In this document: positions 1 to 11,489 of the stretch, piece after piece
Numbering within the stretch: the stretch's first letter is position 1
Layout of the letters: each line of letters begins with the position of its first letter
DNA from: Siphonodentalium dalli
Lineage: Eukaryota; Mollusca; Scaphopoda; Gadilida; Siphonodentaliidae
Length of the DNA: 64,000 nucleotides
Reading direction: 5' to 3'
Assembly: GCA_032622095.1 (NCBI GenBank)
Contig: CP136062.1
Coordinates: 138,276,351 to 138,340,350 of the forward strand
Program-made: the position numbers and the translations under genes
Notes under the pieces: model-generated
What the model was told of the DNA's origin: nothing
The model's input: the letters and a program-made list of their open reading frames with translations, nothing else
Database searches by the model: none

Positions 1-262
1 CAACCAACCCACTGATTATTGCCCAATCCAACCAACCCACTGATTATTTCCCGATCCAACCAACCCACTGATCTTATCCAATCAAACCAACCCGCTGATT
101 ATTGCCCAATCCAACCAACCCACTGATTATTTCCCAATCCAACCTACCCGCTGATTATTGCCCAATCCAACCAACACACTGATCATCTCCAATCAAACCG
201 ACCCGCTGATAATATCCAATCCAACCAACCCGCTGATCATCTCCATCCAACCAACCAACTGA
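1..262. repeat. 28-bp minisatellite array
   Basis: About nine diverged copies of a 28-bp unit built around CCAACCAACCCACTGATTAT run from the window edge to just before the first FGF exon. The array probably starts outside the window. It ends within about 27 bp of the splice acceptor at 287-288, so it lies in the intron (or 5' region) upstream of the signal-peptide exon. Confidence 0.9.
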
Positions 263-288
263 TTGTTGCAATTATTCTCTATTTCCAG

Positions 289-346
289 GTTATTGAAGCT
301 GCTACTTATGCTCATTTTACTGATCAGTGTTGTTACCGGTAAAAAG
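289..346 (+). CDS. Fgf: FGF gene, signal-peptide exon (partial 5' end)
   Basis: A 58-bp exon sits between a strong acceptor (pyrimidine tract then CAG at 286-288) and a GTGAGT donor at 347. It reads LLKLLLMLILLISVVTGKK after one base that completes a codon from an upstream exon. The run of Leu/Ile/Val followed by a small residue is the hydrophobic core and cleavage region of a secretory signal peptide. FGF8-type proteins carry one at this place. The donor is phase 0, matching the phase-0 acceptor of the next exon at 8083. The start codon is unsettled. Met at 307-309 would give only a 13-residue leader in this exon, so an initiating exon upstream of the window is more likely. The call rests mainly on frame and position relative to the clear FGF exons downstream. 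Confidence 0.7.
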
Positions 347-819
347 GTGAGTAAAAACACCTTAGATATACAGTAATTCCCTAAATAATCGACGTATAGC
401 TTTGAATGGAAAACAGGCTTGCTCTCAAAATAATCTTGATTTGATTAATTCCCAGCAAATGCGGGATTTTACCATATACTGGGAAATGTGTCTTTGCTTA
501 CCATTTACTAGCATTATATACCAATGTCCCGAAAGGCATGCAATATTAGGTCAAATGAATGTTAATTGTACCATGCAGTTAACTGCAATATTGCAATCTT
601 TTCAGCATGTTTGCCTGCGCTCATTTAATATTATTTCTGCAGTCACAGGCATGCATAGTGCATTAAATAGCGGCCTAAGACAAAATTTAACGAGCAGGTA
701 TAAAACAACAATTATCATTATAAAAAGGCGCCCAGGTTGTTGACTGGCTACGAGTCACAATTTGCCCCCGACTAGATATATATACGTAGTTGCGTGCAGG
801 TTTTTTCCTGGAGCGTTAA

Positions 820-1312
820 AGGCACGTGATGCCTTAATTGTCGAAAATATTCATATTTGTTCCAAACACCGTAAACAGAAAAACATTAAAACGCATACAG
901 TTTCGTTCATATATACCATGACCATCGCGTAAACAGCATGTTATCATAAATATCTACTATATTTTACCTAAGAAAGAGCCTGACTGGGTTACAGAGGACA
1001 GCACAATGCTACTGGCTAATCACACACAAATGGCATAAACGCTCTTTATTAGTTCCATATCAGGAATTCACCAACAAAGAACCCTCTTTATGTTTACCAA
1101 CATAATATAAAGAAACACCAGAAAAGCAACTTTTTATGCTTTTGTTTACATAACAATGGTTAAACATATGAGCATAACATACTTTTTATGCGATATTTCT
1201 TATTTATATACGGACAAAGTCTGTCTACATTTTGATGTTCTTTCTGTTTGTGGCGGTTTTTGACGGTGGAAATATTTTCACAGGATACCCACCGCCAAGG
1301 CCAACCGTACCT
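820..1312 (+). mobile_element. TTAA MITE, family 2 (493 bp)
   Basis: The element is flanked by TTAA at 816-819 and 1313-1316 and has short inverted ends (AGGCACG against AGGTACG). It is nearly identical to the copy at 43522-44014 and is in the same family as the reverse copy at 26807-27265. There is no coding capacity. TTAA target duplications point to a piggyBac-type transposase supplied elsewhere. Confidence 0.85.
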
Positions 1313-1404
1313 TTAAAGGAAATTGAATCACAGTTCTTCATTGTTTCGCTGTGGCTTTGTGGCTTGATATCAATATGTGGTAGTCACGGAACTGAATTCA
1401 TATC

Positions 1405-1810
1405 TGGTATATAAGGATCTTTTACAACAATATCTTGATCGAAAACCAGGTTTGACAGATTTGTTTTACCAGAGTTACGGCCCTTAGTTTGTCTCTTTCA
1501 TTGCTCGCAATGTTATACAGCTTTATACCCGTTCGCGCGATAACTCGAACAAACGTAAACCAATTTCTTTCATATTTGGTACATGGATCTCTCACAAAAA
1601 TATTTCGATAAAGTTCGAAAACTATGTCTGTCCGATTCGCTTTACCCGAGTGACGGCCCTTAGTTTGTCTATTGTTGGAAATAACTTGATCAAACGACAA
1701 CCGATTCCATTCATACTTTACGGTGTATGTATTTTTCACAATAATACCTCGATAGATTTACCTGAGTGACGGCCCTTAGTTCTGAGTTATGGTTCCTTAG
1801 TTCGTCCACA
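1405..1810. repeat. Diverged interspersed repeat
   Basis: The block repeats phrases such as ACGGCCCTTAGTTTGTCT and AACTTGATCAAAC several times and is related to 4200-4700. The two copies differ at many positions. There are no clear termini and no coding potential. Class unknown. Confidence 0.6.
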
Positions 1811-4199
1811 ATTGGTGCGGTGCGGCGATAGTTTCTGTTAGCGGTTTTGCTAAAACATGCGAGCGTACCATACAATGATTTTTTTCCCCGAGCGATAAAG
1901 GAAAATTGAGTCACAATTCTTCTTTGTTTCGGTGTAGCTTTGTGGCTTGATATCAATATGTGGTAAGATTTGAATAAAATGCCAGACGACCAAACCATAA
2001 TTATCCGCCCCTTGACATACCAGCAGATGTAAGTTCAGACAAAACCTTGAGTTTATCAAAACAAGCGACGCGCGCACTGATTATCCCCGCGTATACACGA
2101 CCCAGGGTATGTGGCGTGTCGATGAATATAAGGTACATATTACTTTTGAATGACTTTTTGAAATGCGCCACAGTGATATGATTAATCAAGCTGGTTTGAT
2201 CGAAGATGAGCAATCTACGGCGCATTCACACTCGACGACCACACAGATGTCCGAAAGAATAGACAAGTTTTCAAGTCTAACATTAAACAATTGGTTATCA
2301 GCTTGACGGGTGGCGGCTAATTGCTGTGAACCAACATATGGTAGGCACGGTTTGTAAGCCTGTCAACATTTTATATTTCCGAAGAAACTGAGAACGAATA
2401 TTTATTTTTTTTCCACAAATTTTGATGAAGCGTATCCTCATATCACACGAATATGGCTAGCTCATTTGGACCTAAAATGTACGTAATTTGGTAGTATCGT
2501 TTATGTCGACAAATACATGGACTATCAACATAAACACCGTATATATATTCTGAAAAACAAACTTGTTAAAATCCAATTTTCCAGCTTTTTTATTTTTCAC
2601 ACATAATTGAGGCAAACGCTCTTTATTTGTTACCTATCAGCAATAGACTAATAATGAACGCTCTTTATTGCTACATGCTGCAGAAATTTTTTACCGGAAG
2701 GAAACATCAAAAGATAGTATATATTCGATAGCCAAACAGCCATGGAGCTTTAAATTAAAACGAAGCATGAATCTTGAGTTATGCAAATACCATTTTGAGA
2801 AAAAGCTATTCCTATTTATTTCGTGCATGACAAAATGCGGTTATTAACATAATGTTATGTACATCAAAGTGAAGTTGCGGTGTTTAAAAAGTGTATTAGC
2901 AGTGTGCTGGTCCGTGATAGTTATTACAAATATGACCTGTCTTAAAAGGGATCTCAAGTAACCAATTTTTAATGGGGATTTCCATGCAATTCCCCGGAGC
3001 AAAAGTGATATATGAAGCAGTTGTCCGGGAACTAAATCGGGCATATCGTTGAATTTAACTGTAAATTATCAATATTAGCCATAGATTTATTTTCGATAAT
3101 TCTGTTCTGGAATAACATTTGACCTACTTTTGAAAAAAAATACACTAATTGCATAGTTGCAAGCTTACCGCCAGATAAATGTCTATTCATTTCAATATAA
3201 CATCAACTCACAACTGGAAACATTTTAAAGATGTAATGTTTGCTCTTGAGATTTTCATGGAAATCCCAATTCAGAATAACCAACTTAACAAGTTTACATC
3301 CTCCTTAAATCTGGATACAAATGCCGTGTGACAATGGCCCCTCTTGTATTTGAATGACCACCCTGCATGTTAATATGCTGATTTGATGCTGCCGGGTCGG
3401 ACCGGGTCATGTAAAACTAATTCGTCGTAAATTAGGCTGTTTAAAATTCAGCCGCAGAGACCAAAGAACACCTCGATTGACACTGTCGTGATTGTTGTAA
3501 TCAAAATAGATTCAGTTGTCATTCACGCTACATCAACCACAAAGCATGATCTTAGACTCCCCTAATTTGTAAGAAACTTGACTTTCGCCCAATCTGTGGG
3601 AACGCAAATTGGCGTTGACCACTGAGTTTAAGGGTTGCAATCGACTTCTTCGGTAAATTATTTAGACAATTCAAAGGAGTTTGTATTCGCGATCAAGTGT
3701 AGCCACGAGACAACCCCGTGTCGTGTTTCCCGGCTATATTTTAAGTCGTACTAGTATGGTATGACGAGGGACGGTTAGTGGACCGGCGTCTGGCCCTAAA
3801 TCTATATACAATTAGCCGTTTACTGATGCAATTTGACAATGTTTGATTTGTGAGTTTATTGTCATGTGCGACAATTGCACCAACCTGTTCTCCCGAAAAT
3901 ATAAATTCAAAAACACAAATAAGCCCATATCGGCATTAATTTATTTTTAAAAGCTTTATATGAACCTTAATCGACTCACCAGATGTACGCTTCTTTATAC
4001 TGTGTTTTCACTGTCGCCCGCGCCTTAAAACGGAATAAACGGTATAAATCCACTATGTGATTATTTCAGAATCAAATAAGTTCAATATTAACTTATGTGC
4101 ATAGTTAGGTCCAATATGATCCTATTTTCACGAGGACATGTTGGGTGCACACAGAAAATCGGGTCCGCCCCAACTTTCTAACCAGAGTTTTGACACTTG

Positions 4200-4700
4200 T
4201 TTATATTTATAGCAGGTTAAATACCGTTAGCGTGATAACTTGAACAAACGTCACAAAACTTTATTTATATTTGGTATAAGGAATTTCACAACAATATCTT
4301 GATCGAGTTCGAAAACCATATTTGTCCAATTTTGTTTACTAGAGTTATGGCCCTTAGTTTGTCTCTTTAATTGTTGACAATGTTATGCAGTTTTATATCC
4401 GTTAGCGCGATAACTTGAACAAACGTAAACCAATTTCATCCATATTTGGTATATGGATCTTTCACAACAATATCTCGATCGAGTTAGAAAACTAGGTTTG
4501 TCAGATTCTTTTTACCTAATTGACTGCCCTTAGTTTGTCTATTGTTTATAACAATAACTTGATCAAACTACAACCGATTCCATCCATACTTTGTACGGTA
4601 TATGTATCTTCACAATAATACCTCGATAGATTTACCTGAGTGACGGCCCTTAGTTCTGAGTTATGTTTCCTTAGTTTGTCCACATTTGGTGCGATGCGGT
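4200..4700. repeat. Diverged interspersed repeat, second copy
   Basis: It shares long stretches with 1405-1810 (for example AATATCTTGATCGA and GACGGCCCTTAGTTCTGAG) in the same orientation. This looks like an old repeat family with an internal periodicity of roughly 170-180 bp rather than a gene. Confidence 0.6.
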
Positions 4701-6692
4701 GATATGTTCATTTAGCGGGTATGCTAAATGTAGATGAATCTTGTACGATTGCATTATTTTAAATTGCGAACATGACAACAACCATGTACATGGGCAACAT
4801 ACTTATCTCAATAGGAGATAACTTGGCGCGTTGAACACGATAACAAAGGTATTCTTTACCGGGTTATCAGTGTCTGTGACAAGTTTAGTGTCTATATCGG
4901 GCGATTCTGACCCCACACGACATTTTCACGTATACCAACCATGCGCATAATATTATGGCTATTTGTTTACTTTGACGTGATGCAACTATAAGCAGCGATT
5001 TGCTTTCGATAACAACTACAACACGTTTGCCTTCATTGTCCTTGGTACGGACACTTTTTTCCTCTCTCATAATTCAACAACGGAGGTCACAAGTTCTACA
5101 AAGGTCATACTCTGGAAGGACACCAGTTCTGCAGAGGTAATGCCCTTGATAAGGGCTACCATTCTGAAGTACCATTCTGTCTATTCCATTACTCGTATAT
5201 AGGACGTTTATGAATGTTACCTCTTCTCTTCCTTATTTAACATTTTGTATGTCATTGTGTTAGGCATAACCCATATCTGTTCAAGTGTCTAGGGCAATAA
5301 ACTCATCGACCTTATGATTTTAAACACCTGGCCGTCCATGTTGGACTCGATGGAATAGGTAACACATTTTATCGGTGATTTAATATCTAGCAATAGATAA
5401 GCGTGTTATTTATTTTAGCCGTAGTTAGAATGTGGCATTCTACACGAACGCCGAAAAGTTTCATTAAAAGCTTGCTATTTACCTTCATGGTCAATGTTGG
5501 TCACATCGAGACCAAACGGTGCACCCTGATTTTAACTATTATAGTTACACATGTATATTTAACTAAAATAGTTGAACAATGACATTGCCTGTTTGTGAAT
5601 TCGATCAAATATGTATAATTCAAAATTATATTTCACAAAATTGTACCCACCCCCACAAATAATTCCTAACGTGAACCAGAACTGCCACTATTGTTAACAG
5701 TACAATGTGCATCAGGATTCGCGACCTCATAACATTTTGGAAAAACAAGGTAATGGTGGACTTGACACTGTCAATTTAACTATAACAGTTAAACGTACAT
5801 GTGATATACTAACTTTATAATTGAGGATTTGCCGCCAGACCAACACTGCCCGATACATATGTGTGTAAGCCTAGTCAAACTTACCATTTGCTTGCATGGT
5901 GCAGCATTCTTATATAAGCATTGATTCGAAAGAAAAAGTCCACATACATGTAGTTATTAGTATGAAATAACGAACTGACGAATCAGCAAGAGGAATTTGA
6001 GTCCAATAACTGATAGTTTAAGTTAATCAAGTGATCATAACTTTAAGTTCTCAACTAGCGTGCCCCGTATTGGGAAACGTTCACAACTGCAATATATCTA
6101 TATATATGTAGGTCACAAAAGTGACACGACAGTCACTGACAGATGCGAGCATGTGTCGGTTGCATATACTTAACTCTGTATCATGAATCTGCAAATTGGT
6201 TGCATAATTTTTCTTTGATACGAATACTTGTCCTAGGGGTAACATGGAGTTTCTTTGATGGTGTACCACAGGCATCCTTGTGCGCCGGAATGTGTGATGA
6301 GGTGCATACCCAATCACCTAGTTGGGCAGATTGCAAACATATCATAGCGTGTCATCACCGCTAAGTATACAGCAACGTATTGTTTTCAATGCACTTCTTC
6401 ATAACGCAAGTAGTCACCATAGGAATTTTAATCTCGACTGCGATATGATTAACCCTTTCCTTACTAAGTGGATTGTCCCATGCACAGTTATGAAAGTAGA
6501 CATTGAAATGGTCTATTCATTTGGAGGAGTGTTCAGGATACATTTCAGACGTAAGACAAAAAAACGGATAATATAAGTGCAGAAGAATATCTATTAAATT
6601 AATTGTTGGGAGTTGTTTAGATAATAAGTTCAACAAAGCACGTGTAATAAAAGGCCTTCAAATTAAACGTAGCCATCCGTGTGGTATGTCCT

Positions 6693-7571
6693 GCACTCTT
6701 ATAACACATGTCTATACATTCTACACAATATGTATTAATTTTGATCTTAAACAAATTTGTGAAAAATGGTACATGACGTATGTGTCGGTGGAACATTCTC
6801 AACAGTCTATATGTGAGTATATTATAGTTAGTAGATGAGATATGTTCTAATTTAGACACACACCTCGTAAAAAGCTACCATATTAAACACTGGCAGCAGC
6901 TTTAAAACCCTGTGCTACACGATGATGTGCTGTTTAGCCTTGACACAAACATAGTGTAGCACAAAGTTTTAACCCTTTACCCAACAAACCGGCCAAAACC
7001 GGCCAAATAAAGCTTCAACAGCCTAAAATATCTTCGGTCTGTCTCAATAGAACCATACAAATATGGATATCATTGGAACCGGCTCCTTGACCACATTGTG
7101 ATAGTTACAGTTATGCCCTGTGCCAATGCATTCTCTTATATATGCGAGTCGACCATAGGTCGCCTCGCATATATAAGAGAATGCATTGGCCTAAAAAACA
7201 CTTTTTACCATTTTTTCTTACATTCTTTAACAATTTTATAATTTTTAATGTGTTAAGCCAATGCATTCTCTTATATATGCGAGGCGACCTATGGTCGACT
7301 CGCATATATAAGAGAATGCATTGGCACATGGCCCTTCTGTTGGGTAAAGGGTTAAAGCTGCTGCCAGATTTTTAATATGGTAGTTTTTTCGAGGTTAGTG
7401 TCTCAAAAAGAACATATCTCATCTACAAACTATAATATATTCACACATTCACTCATATTCAATGTTGAGAAATTTCCACCGACACATATGGCATGTATCA
7501 TTTCAACAAAATTTAGTTTAAGATCAAAATTAAAACATATTGTGTATATACATATTTGTTCTAAGAGTGTG
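6693..7571. mobile_element. Large inverted-repeat (fold-back) element with nested insertion
   Basis: A left arm at about 6693-6903 and a right arm at about 7354-7571 are inverted copies with moderate divergence (for example GGCAGCAGCTTT against AAAGCTGCTGCC). Between them lie a small hairpin (GTGCTACAC against GTGTAGCAC, about 6913-6965) and a complete TTAA MITE (6973-7351). The arms predate the MITE, which sits inside the loop. Confidence 0.75.
6973..7351 (+). mobile_element. TTAA MITE, double-palindrome family 1
   Basis: TTAA at 6969-6972 and 7352-7355 flank terminal inverted repeats of at least 14 bp (CCCTTTACCCAACA). Inside are two 69-bp hairpins at 7122-7190 and 7257-7325, each with 27-bp arms starting GCCAATGCATTCTC. 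The second hairpin is the reverse complement of the first. The element is non-coding. Open frames through it come only from the palindromes. Confidence 0.88.
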
Positions 7572-8082
7572 CTTCACTAATTATGGCAGCATCGTGAAAT
7601 GATATCAGAAACCACTGACAACCAACTAACCTGTTGAACGGTGAACTTTTTTGTATAGATAGATATGTTTAATCTTCCAACCAAGATATACATGGTACGA
7701 AGAAAAGAAAAAACAAACAAAACTGAATGACAATAAACAATACCTATCCTTAGCCACGCGCGGAGAAGTGGATTCTCGATTCTTATTGTTGCTTGGGGGT
7801 TGGGGGGGGGGGGGGGGTAGTGGAGTAGACCAAATTATTGGCGCTGGCTAAATTTGACAATTTGATTAGTCTTTTTCCGCTTATATAGGGACCCACTTGT
7901 CGGCGCATGGCATATGATTTAACAAACTAGTATATGGAACTGTATGATATGGCAGATTGACAGGTTGCCAGCCTGGTCCGTCCGTTGGCTAACCAGGAGG
8001 GGTTCCAACGGTCTGTTGAATATATTTAAGGAAACGACAAGTTCTTTTCATAATATATAATATATGCACATCTCTTTTTCAG

Positions 8083-8332
8083 TCAATTTTTGATGATATA
8101 GAGTCTGCTGGTTTAAAAAAGGCTTTCAAGGAAGATAACAGAGACCCTGCAAAGAATTACGAACCAGGATATAAACAGAAAGTGTACCTCTATTCGAGTT
8201 GTAGCGGAAAATTTGTTCAAGTTAAATGGAAAATTAGAAAACCGACAAAGGGTGTGAATTCCAAAAAAAAATTCAAAACAATATCAAAGGGTGTGAATGC
8301 CAGAGGGAATTACAAATCAAAATTTGGATTTG
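8083..8332 (+). CDS. Fgf: FGF gene, exon encoding N-terminal half of the beta-trefoil
   Basis: The 250-bp exon lies between TTTTTCAG and GTAAGT and encodes 83 residues plus one base (phase 1). It opens SIFDDIESAGLKK and continues to KQKVYLYSSCSGKFVQVKWK, which lines up with the first strands of the FGF core. The LYS..SGK.VQV pattern is closest to the FGF8/17/18 group (human FGF8 has LYSRTSGKHVQV). A lysine-rich stretch follows (RKPTKGVNSKKKFKTISKG), longer and more basic than in the vertebrate proteins. The exon ends exactly where the first core intron of FGF genes falls, before the K-L-x-[IV]-E strand. FGFs are secreted ligands that bind FGF receptor tyrosine kinases together with heparan sulphate. 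The family is clear; the subgroup is an inference from one motif. Confidence 0.93.
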
Positions 8333-9531
8333 GTAAGTGTTTGTAGTATATAGATACTCAATATTTTCAGAAATTGAAAACAACCGTCTGCAGATCAAGC
8401 TGCCTCCGAAGATAATTAAAATGGCATCAATAGATTCAATAATATTTAACACTGTGGTCATAGCTGACACACGTTATATGCTGACTAGGGTTTAGTTAGG
8501 GATTTTAAATAATCGTGTGTTGTTCGGAACTATAATTAGGAATACCAAATGATGGTGAGCATTCGTGAACCGAACTATTTTGGTTTGAGATTTTATAGAA
8601 ACATTGGTGTGTCCTCATCGCGAAGGAACACAGAACAAACCTCCTATAAATGATGTGATGCACATTTTTTCTAACTGTTAATTGTAAATTTTAATGGTAT
8701 TTTTGTGAAAGCCAAACAGTTACAACAGTTAAAGATGCCCTGCCAGATTTATGCCAGATCATATGTACTTGTTCTATACCAGAACATAATTAGATCAGAC
8801 CCACGAGCCTATCATTAGGAAGTTGTGATGGCCAGATATCGACTTTCAATGCCGAAAGTTTTAACATGTTTTGAATATTTGGCAGCCTAGCAGCAATAGC
8901 AATCAGCGCCGCTCATAAAGGGCATCGATGTTTCCGTCGCAAAAAAACCACCGTGGACGATAAAGAACATTCTCAATTATGACCTATTTATGGATGTTTT
9001 TATGATTTCTTGCAATGTCTCAGTGATACGAACGGTGGTGATTGCAAATATTTCTCACATTTCCTTTGCCCGGTAAGCTAAAAAATATTGAATTATTTGG
9101 CCTCAAAACTGACAAGGCATCTTTAATTGTAAGCGGTGTTTTTTTTTTTTTTTTTGCGAACTCTCTACGCTTCTATATATATGTTTGCAATAATTGTTCC
9201 GACGTATGTCACACACGGGTCCCGCCACGTGTGGGGCCACGCGTTATAGTGGTCAGCACATTCTCGGTAGATGACTATGTTAGTTTACTCTTATGTGGTT
9301 ACCCACAGTTGGGTGCACGTATTCAGGGTTATCAATCAGCTAGTCGATCTACAATGAGCAAGTACCGAAAGCCGCAAACGCGAACTCATTTCTGAAAGCG
9401 TGAAGCTTACTGAGGAAACACGTATGTGACAAAAGGCAATTCATATAGTACCACTCTCAGCTTTAAAACTTGGCGAAAACACATTGGTAAAGCTGTAGTC
9501 GAACGGTATGTTGGTATTGTATTACCTTTAA

Positions 9532-10171
9532 CCATTTATCTACTGAATACTCGCTAACGGTAGTTCACTTAGTTCAACATAAGCCGTGTGTTGAACTTGT
9601 TATTTGAACATGTCCAACCAGTTAAAGGCCCACTTAATTTTCGAACCACCAGATCACATTATATACAACATATTCCATATTATATACCATTTGAAAGAGG
9701 AAGCTCCAAATCATGTCCAAATTTTGTCGAGGTACTGAGGTGTGTTCTGTGATTAAGTTTGATCCAGACTGTACTATAAAGTCTATTATTCTCAATGGAA
9801 GGGGAATAACTCTATATCTTAGTTTGAATTCTGATGCATTCTGGGTTAACAAGGGGGAGTCTTGGAATGAATCTGAGAACCTCAATCACTTGGTGGACAC
9901 TCCAAGGCCACAGCTGTTCCGTATTCTGGTGGAATATATATATTTTTGGTTCCTCTTCCAAATGGTATATAATATGGGATATGTTGTGTATAATGTAATC
10001 TGGTCATTCGAAAATTAAGTGGGCCTTTAATAGGAAGCATTCTGCAGTTGTAATATATGTTCCTCTATCTGTCATCTGCTTAAATTTCCGAAACATCCCT
10101 CCTGATGAAAATAAACTATTCCAATGTATCGTTTATAATTGAATGGGAGAGTCCATTCAGTGCTGAAAGGG
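9532..10171 (+). mobile_element. TTAA MITE, family 3, carrying a nested MITE
   Basis: TTAA lies at 9528-9531 and 10172-10175. The ends are CCATTTATCTACTGAATACT and, inverted, CCCTTTCAGCACTGAATGGA. It is interrupted by the 401-bp family 4 element at 9626-10026. Related partial copies occur near 6450-6640, 10510-10800, 15350-15460, 16217-16422 and 18770-18943. Confidence 0.7.
9626..10026 (+). mobile_element. TTAA MITE, family 4 (401 bp)
   Basis: It is flanked by TTAA at 9622-9625 and 10027-10030, with terminal inverted repeats of roughly 60 bp that begin AGGCCCACTTAATTTTCGAA. It is inserted inside a family 3 element. The open frame of about 100 codons across it ends in the inverted repeats and has no recognised domain, so I treat it as non-coding. 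Confidence 0.85.
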
Positions 10172-10830
10172 TTAACGGGAGGTTATAATAGTAAGATGAC
10201 ACAGGAGAGGCCAGCGGATATATTTGTTTAGTTTGCTCGGTCGAACAGAAATTATATTGTGCCTAATTTCATGGACGACACCCGAGTCAGACCACACGGG
10301 GTAGTGTATAGTGAACCTTGTCCATTGAAAGTCCTGGTATTTGGAATATTTAAATAAAAAATGACATTAGATTGAGCTGATGTTGACACAGGTTTCGCTG
10401 TCACATATGATGACATGCAATGGTTTCACGTTACGTCTAAGTGTGGCGCACTCAATCCCCAACAATAGGGCGATATGGGAACAGAGTCCCGACATTTCAG
10501 GACTCAGTTCTTTTCTTTAGTTAATGGCTATGAAAGAATACATGGGAAAGGTATATTATTCATATGGATGTATGTTCATGAAATATAAGCATGAAGTCGA
10601 CAGATGATACAGACAGAGAATGATTCCTATTCATTGGTTTATATGCAGATATCCATGTTCTACATTAATTTGCAGCTTTGATAATTAAACCATTGAAAAA
10701 TGTTCAGATAATAATTTCAACAAATGACCTATGTTGAACTTATTATCTGAACATTTCTGTGGAACAACCCATCAATGAGTATTCAGCAAAGAAAGGGATA
10801 TATCGTGCCCGACACAGAAGAGATAGTTAA

Positions 10831-11221
10831 CCCTTTACCCAACAAACCGGCCAAAACCGGCCAAATAAAGCTTCAACAGCCTAAAATATCTTCGGTCTGT
10901 CTCAATAGAACCATACAAATATGGATATCATTGGAACCGGCTCCTTGACCGCATTGTGATAGTTACAGTTAGCCCTGTGCCAATGCATTCTCTTATATAT
11001 GCGAGTCGACCATAGGTCGCCTCGCATATATAAGAGAATGCATTGGCCTAAAAAAAATCTTTTTTTAACACTTTTTACCATTTTTTCTTACATTCTTTAG
11101 CAATTTTATAATTTTTAATGTGTTAAGCCAATGCATTCTCTTATATATGCGAGGCGACCTATGGTCGACTCGCATATATAAGAGAATGCATTGGCACAGG
11201 GCCCTTCTGTTGGGTAAAGGG
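10831..11221 (+). mobile_element. TTAA MITE, double-palindrome family 1
   Basis: TTAA lies at 10827-10830 and 11222-11225. The hairpins at 10979-11047 and 11127-11195 have arms identical to those of the copy at 6973-7351. It differs from that copy mainly by a short T-rich insertion between the hairpins. Confidence 0.9.
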
Positions 11222-11229
11222 TTAACCAG

Positions 11230-11489
11230 AATGACAGCCAGTTTTGGCCGCTCGGGTTTCCTTCTTGTCACCTCGCTGTGCTAACGAGATGTTTTATTCA
11301 ACATTGCGTCACATGAGATGTCCCAGTTCGCGATTTCTAAACTATGGAGATGAGGATTGGGTGGTTCTATAACTCAGAGAAACCGGGCTTCAGTGCATAA
11401 CTAACGAGGCCGGCATATACACATGTACGGCGTTCAGCTACGATGACGCAGCTGGTTCTATTCTAGATGAGTCTGTAGTTTCGATTCAG
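11230..11489 (+). pseudogene. Degenerate immunoglobulin-domain exon
   Basis: The frame 11373-11489 reads LRETGLQCITNEAGIYTCTA and then a strand ending ESVVSIQ before a GTAAGG donor. E-A-G-I-Y-T-C-x-A is the hallmark of the F strand and second cysteine of an Ig domain. Directly upstream in the same frame, TAA at 11370-11372 interrupts a stretch that includes DEDWVVL, where the core tryptophan region could be. I see no intact first half and no convincing acceptor. It is most likely a relic of an Ig-domain gene lying within FGF intron 2. Chance resemblance is possible. Confidence 0.42.

Larger units (their letters stand above)
347..8082 (+). other. FGF intron 1 (7736 bp)
   Basis: The intron starts GTGAGT and ends in a T-rich tract plus CAG. 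It contains a 493-bp TTAA MITE (820-1312), two blocks of diverged repeats (about 1405-1810 and 4200-4700) and a large nested inverted repeat (6693-7571). The remaining stretches (about 1820-4190, 4710-6440 and 7600-8080, the last with a 16-base G run at 7802-7817) hold nothing I recognise. Short open frames in it have no domain or codon signal I could support. Confidence 0.75.

Noticed and set aside
7111-7375. Open frames repeating a Gln-Cys-Ile-Leu-Leu-Tyr-Met-Arg motif in several places on both strands
   Set aside because: They are translations of the 69-bp palindromes in family 1 MITEs, which read similarly on both strands.
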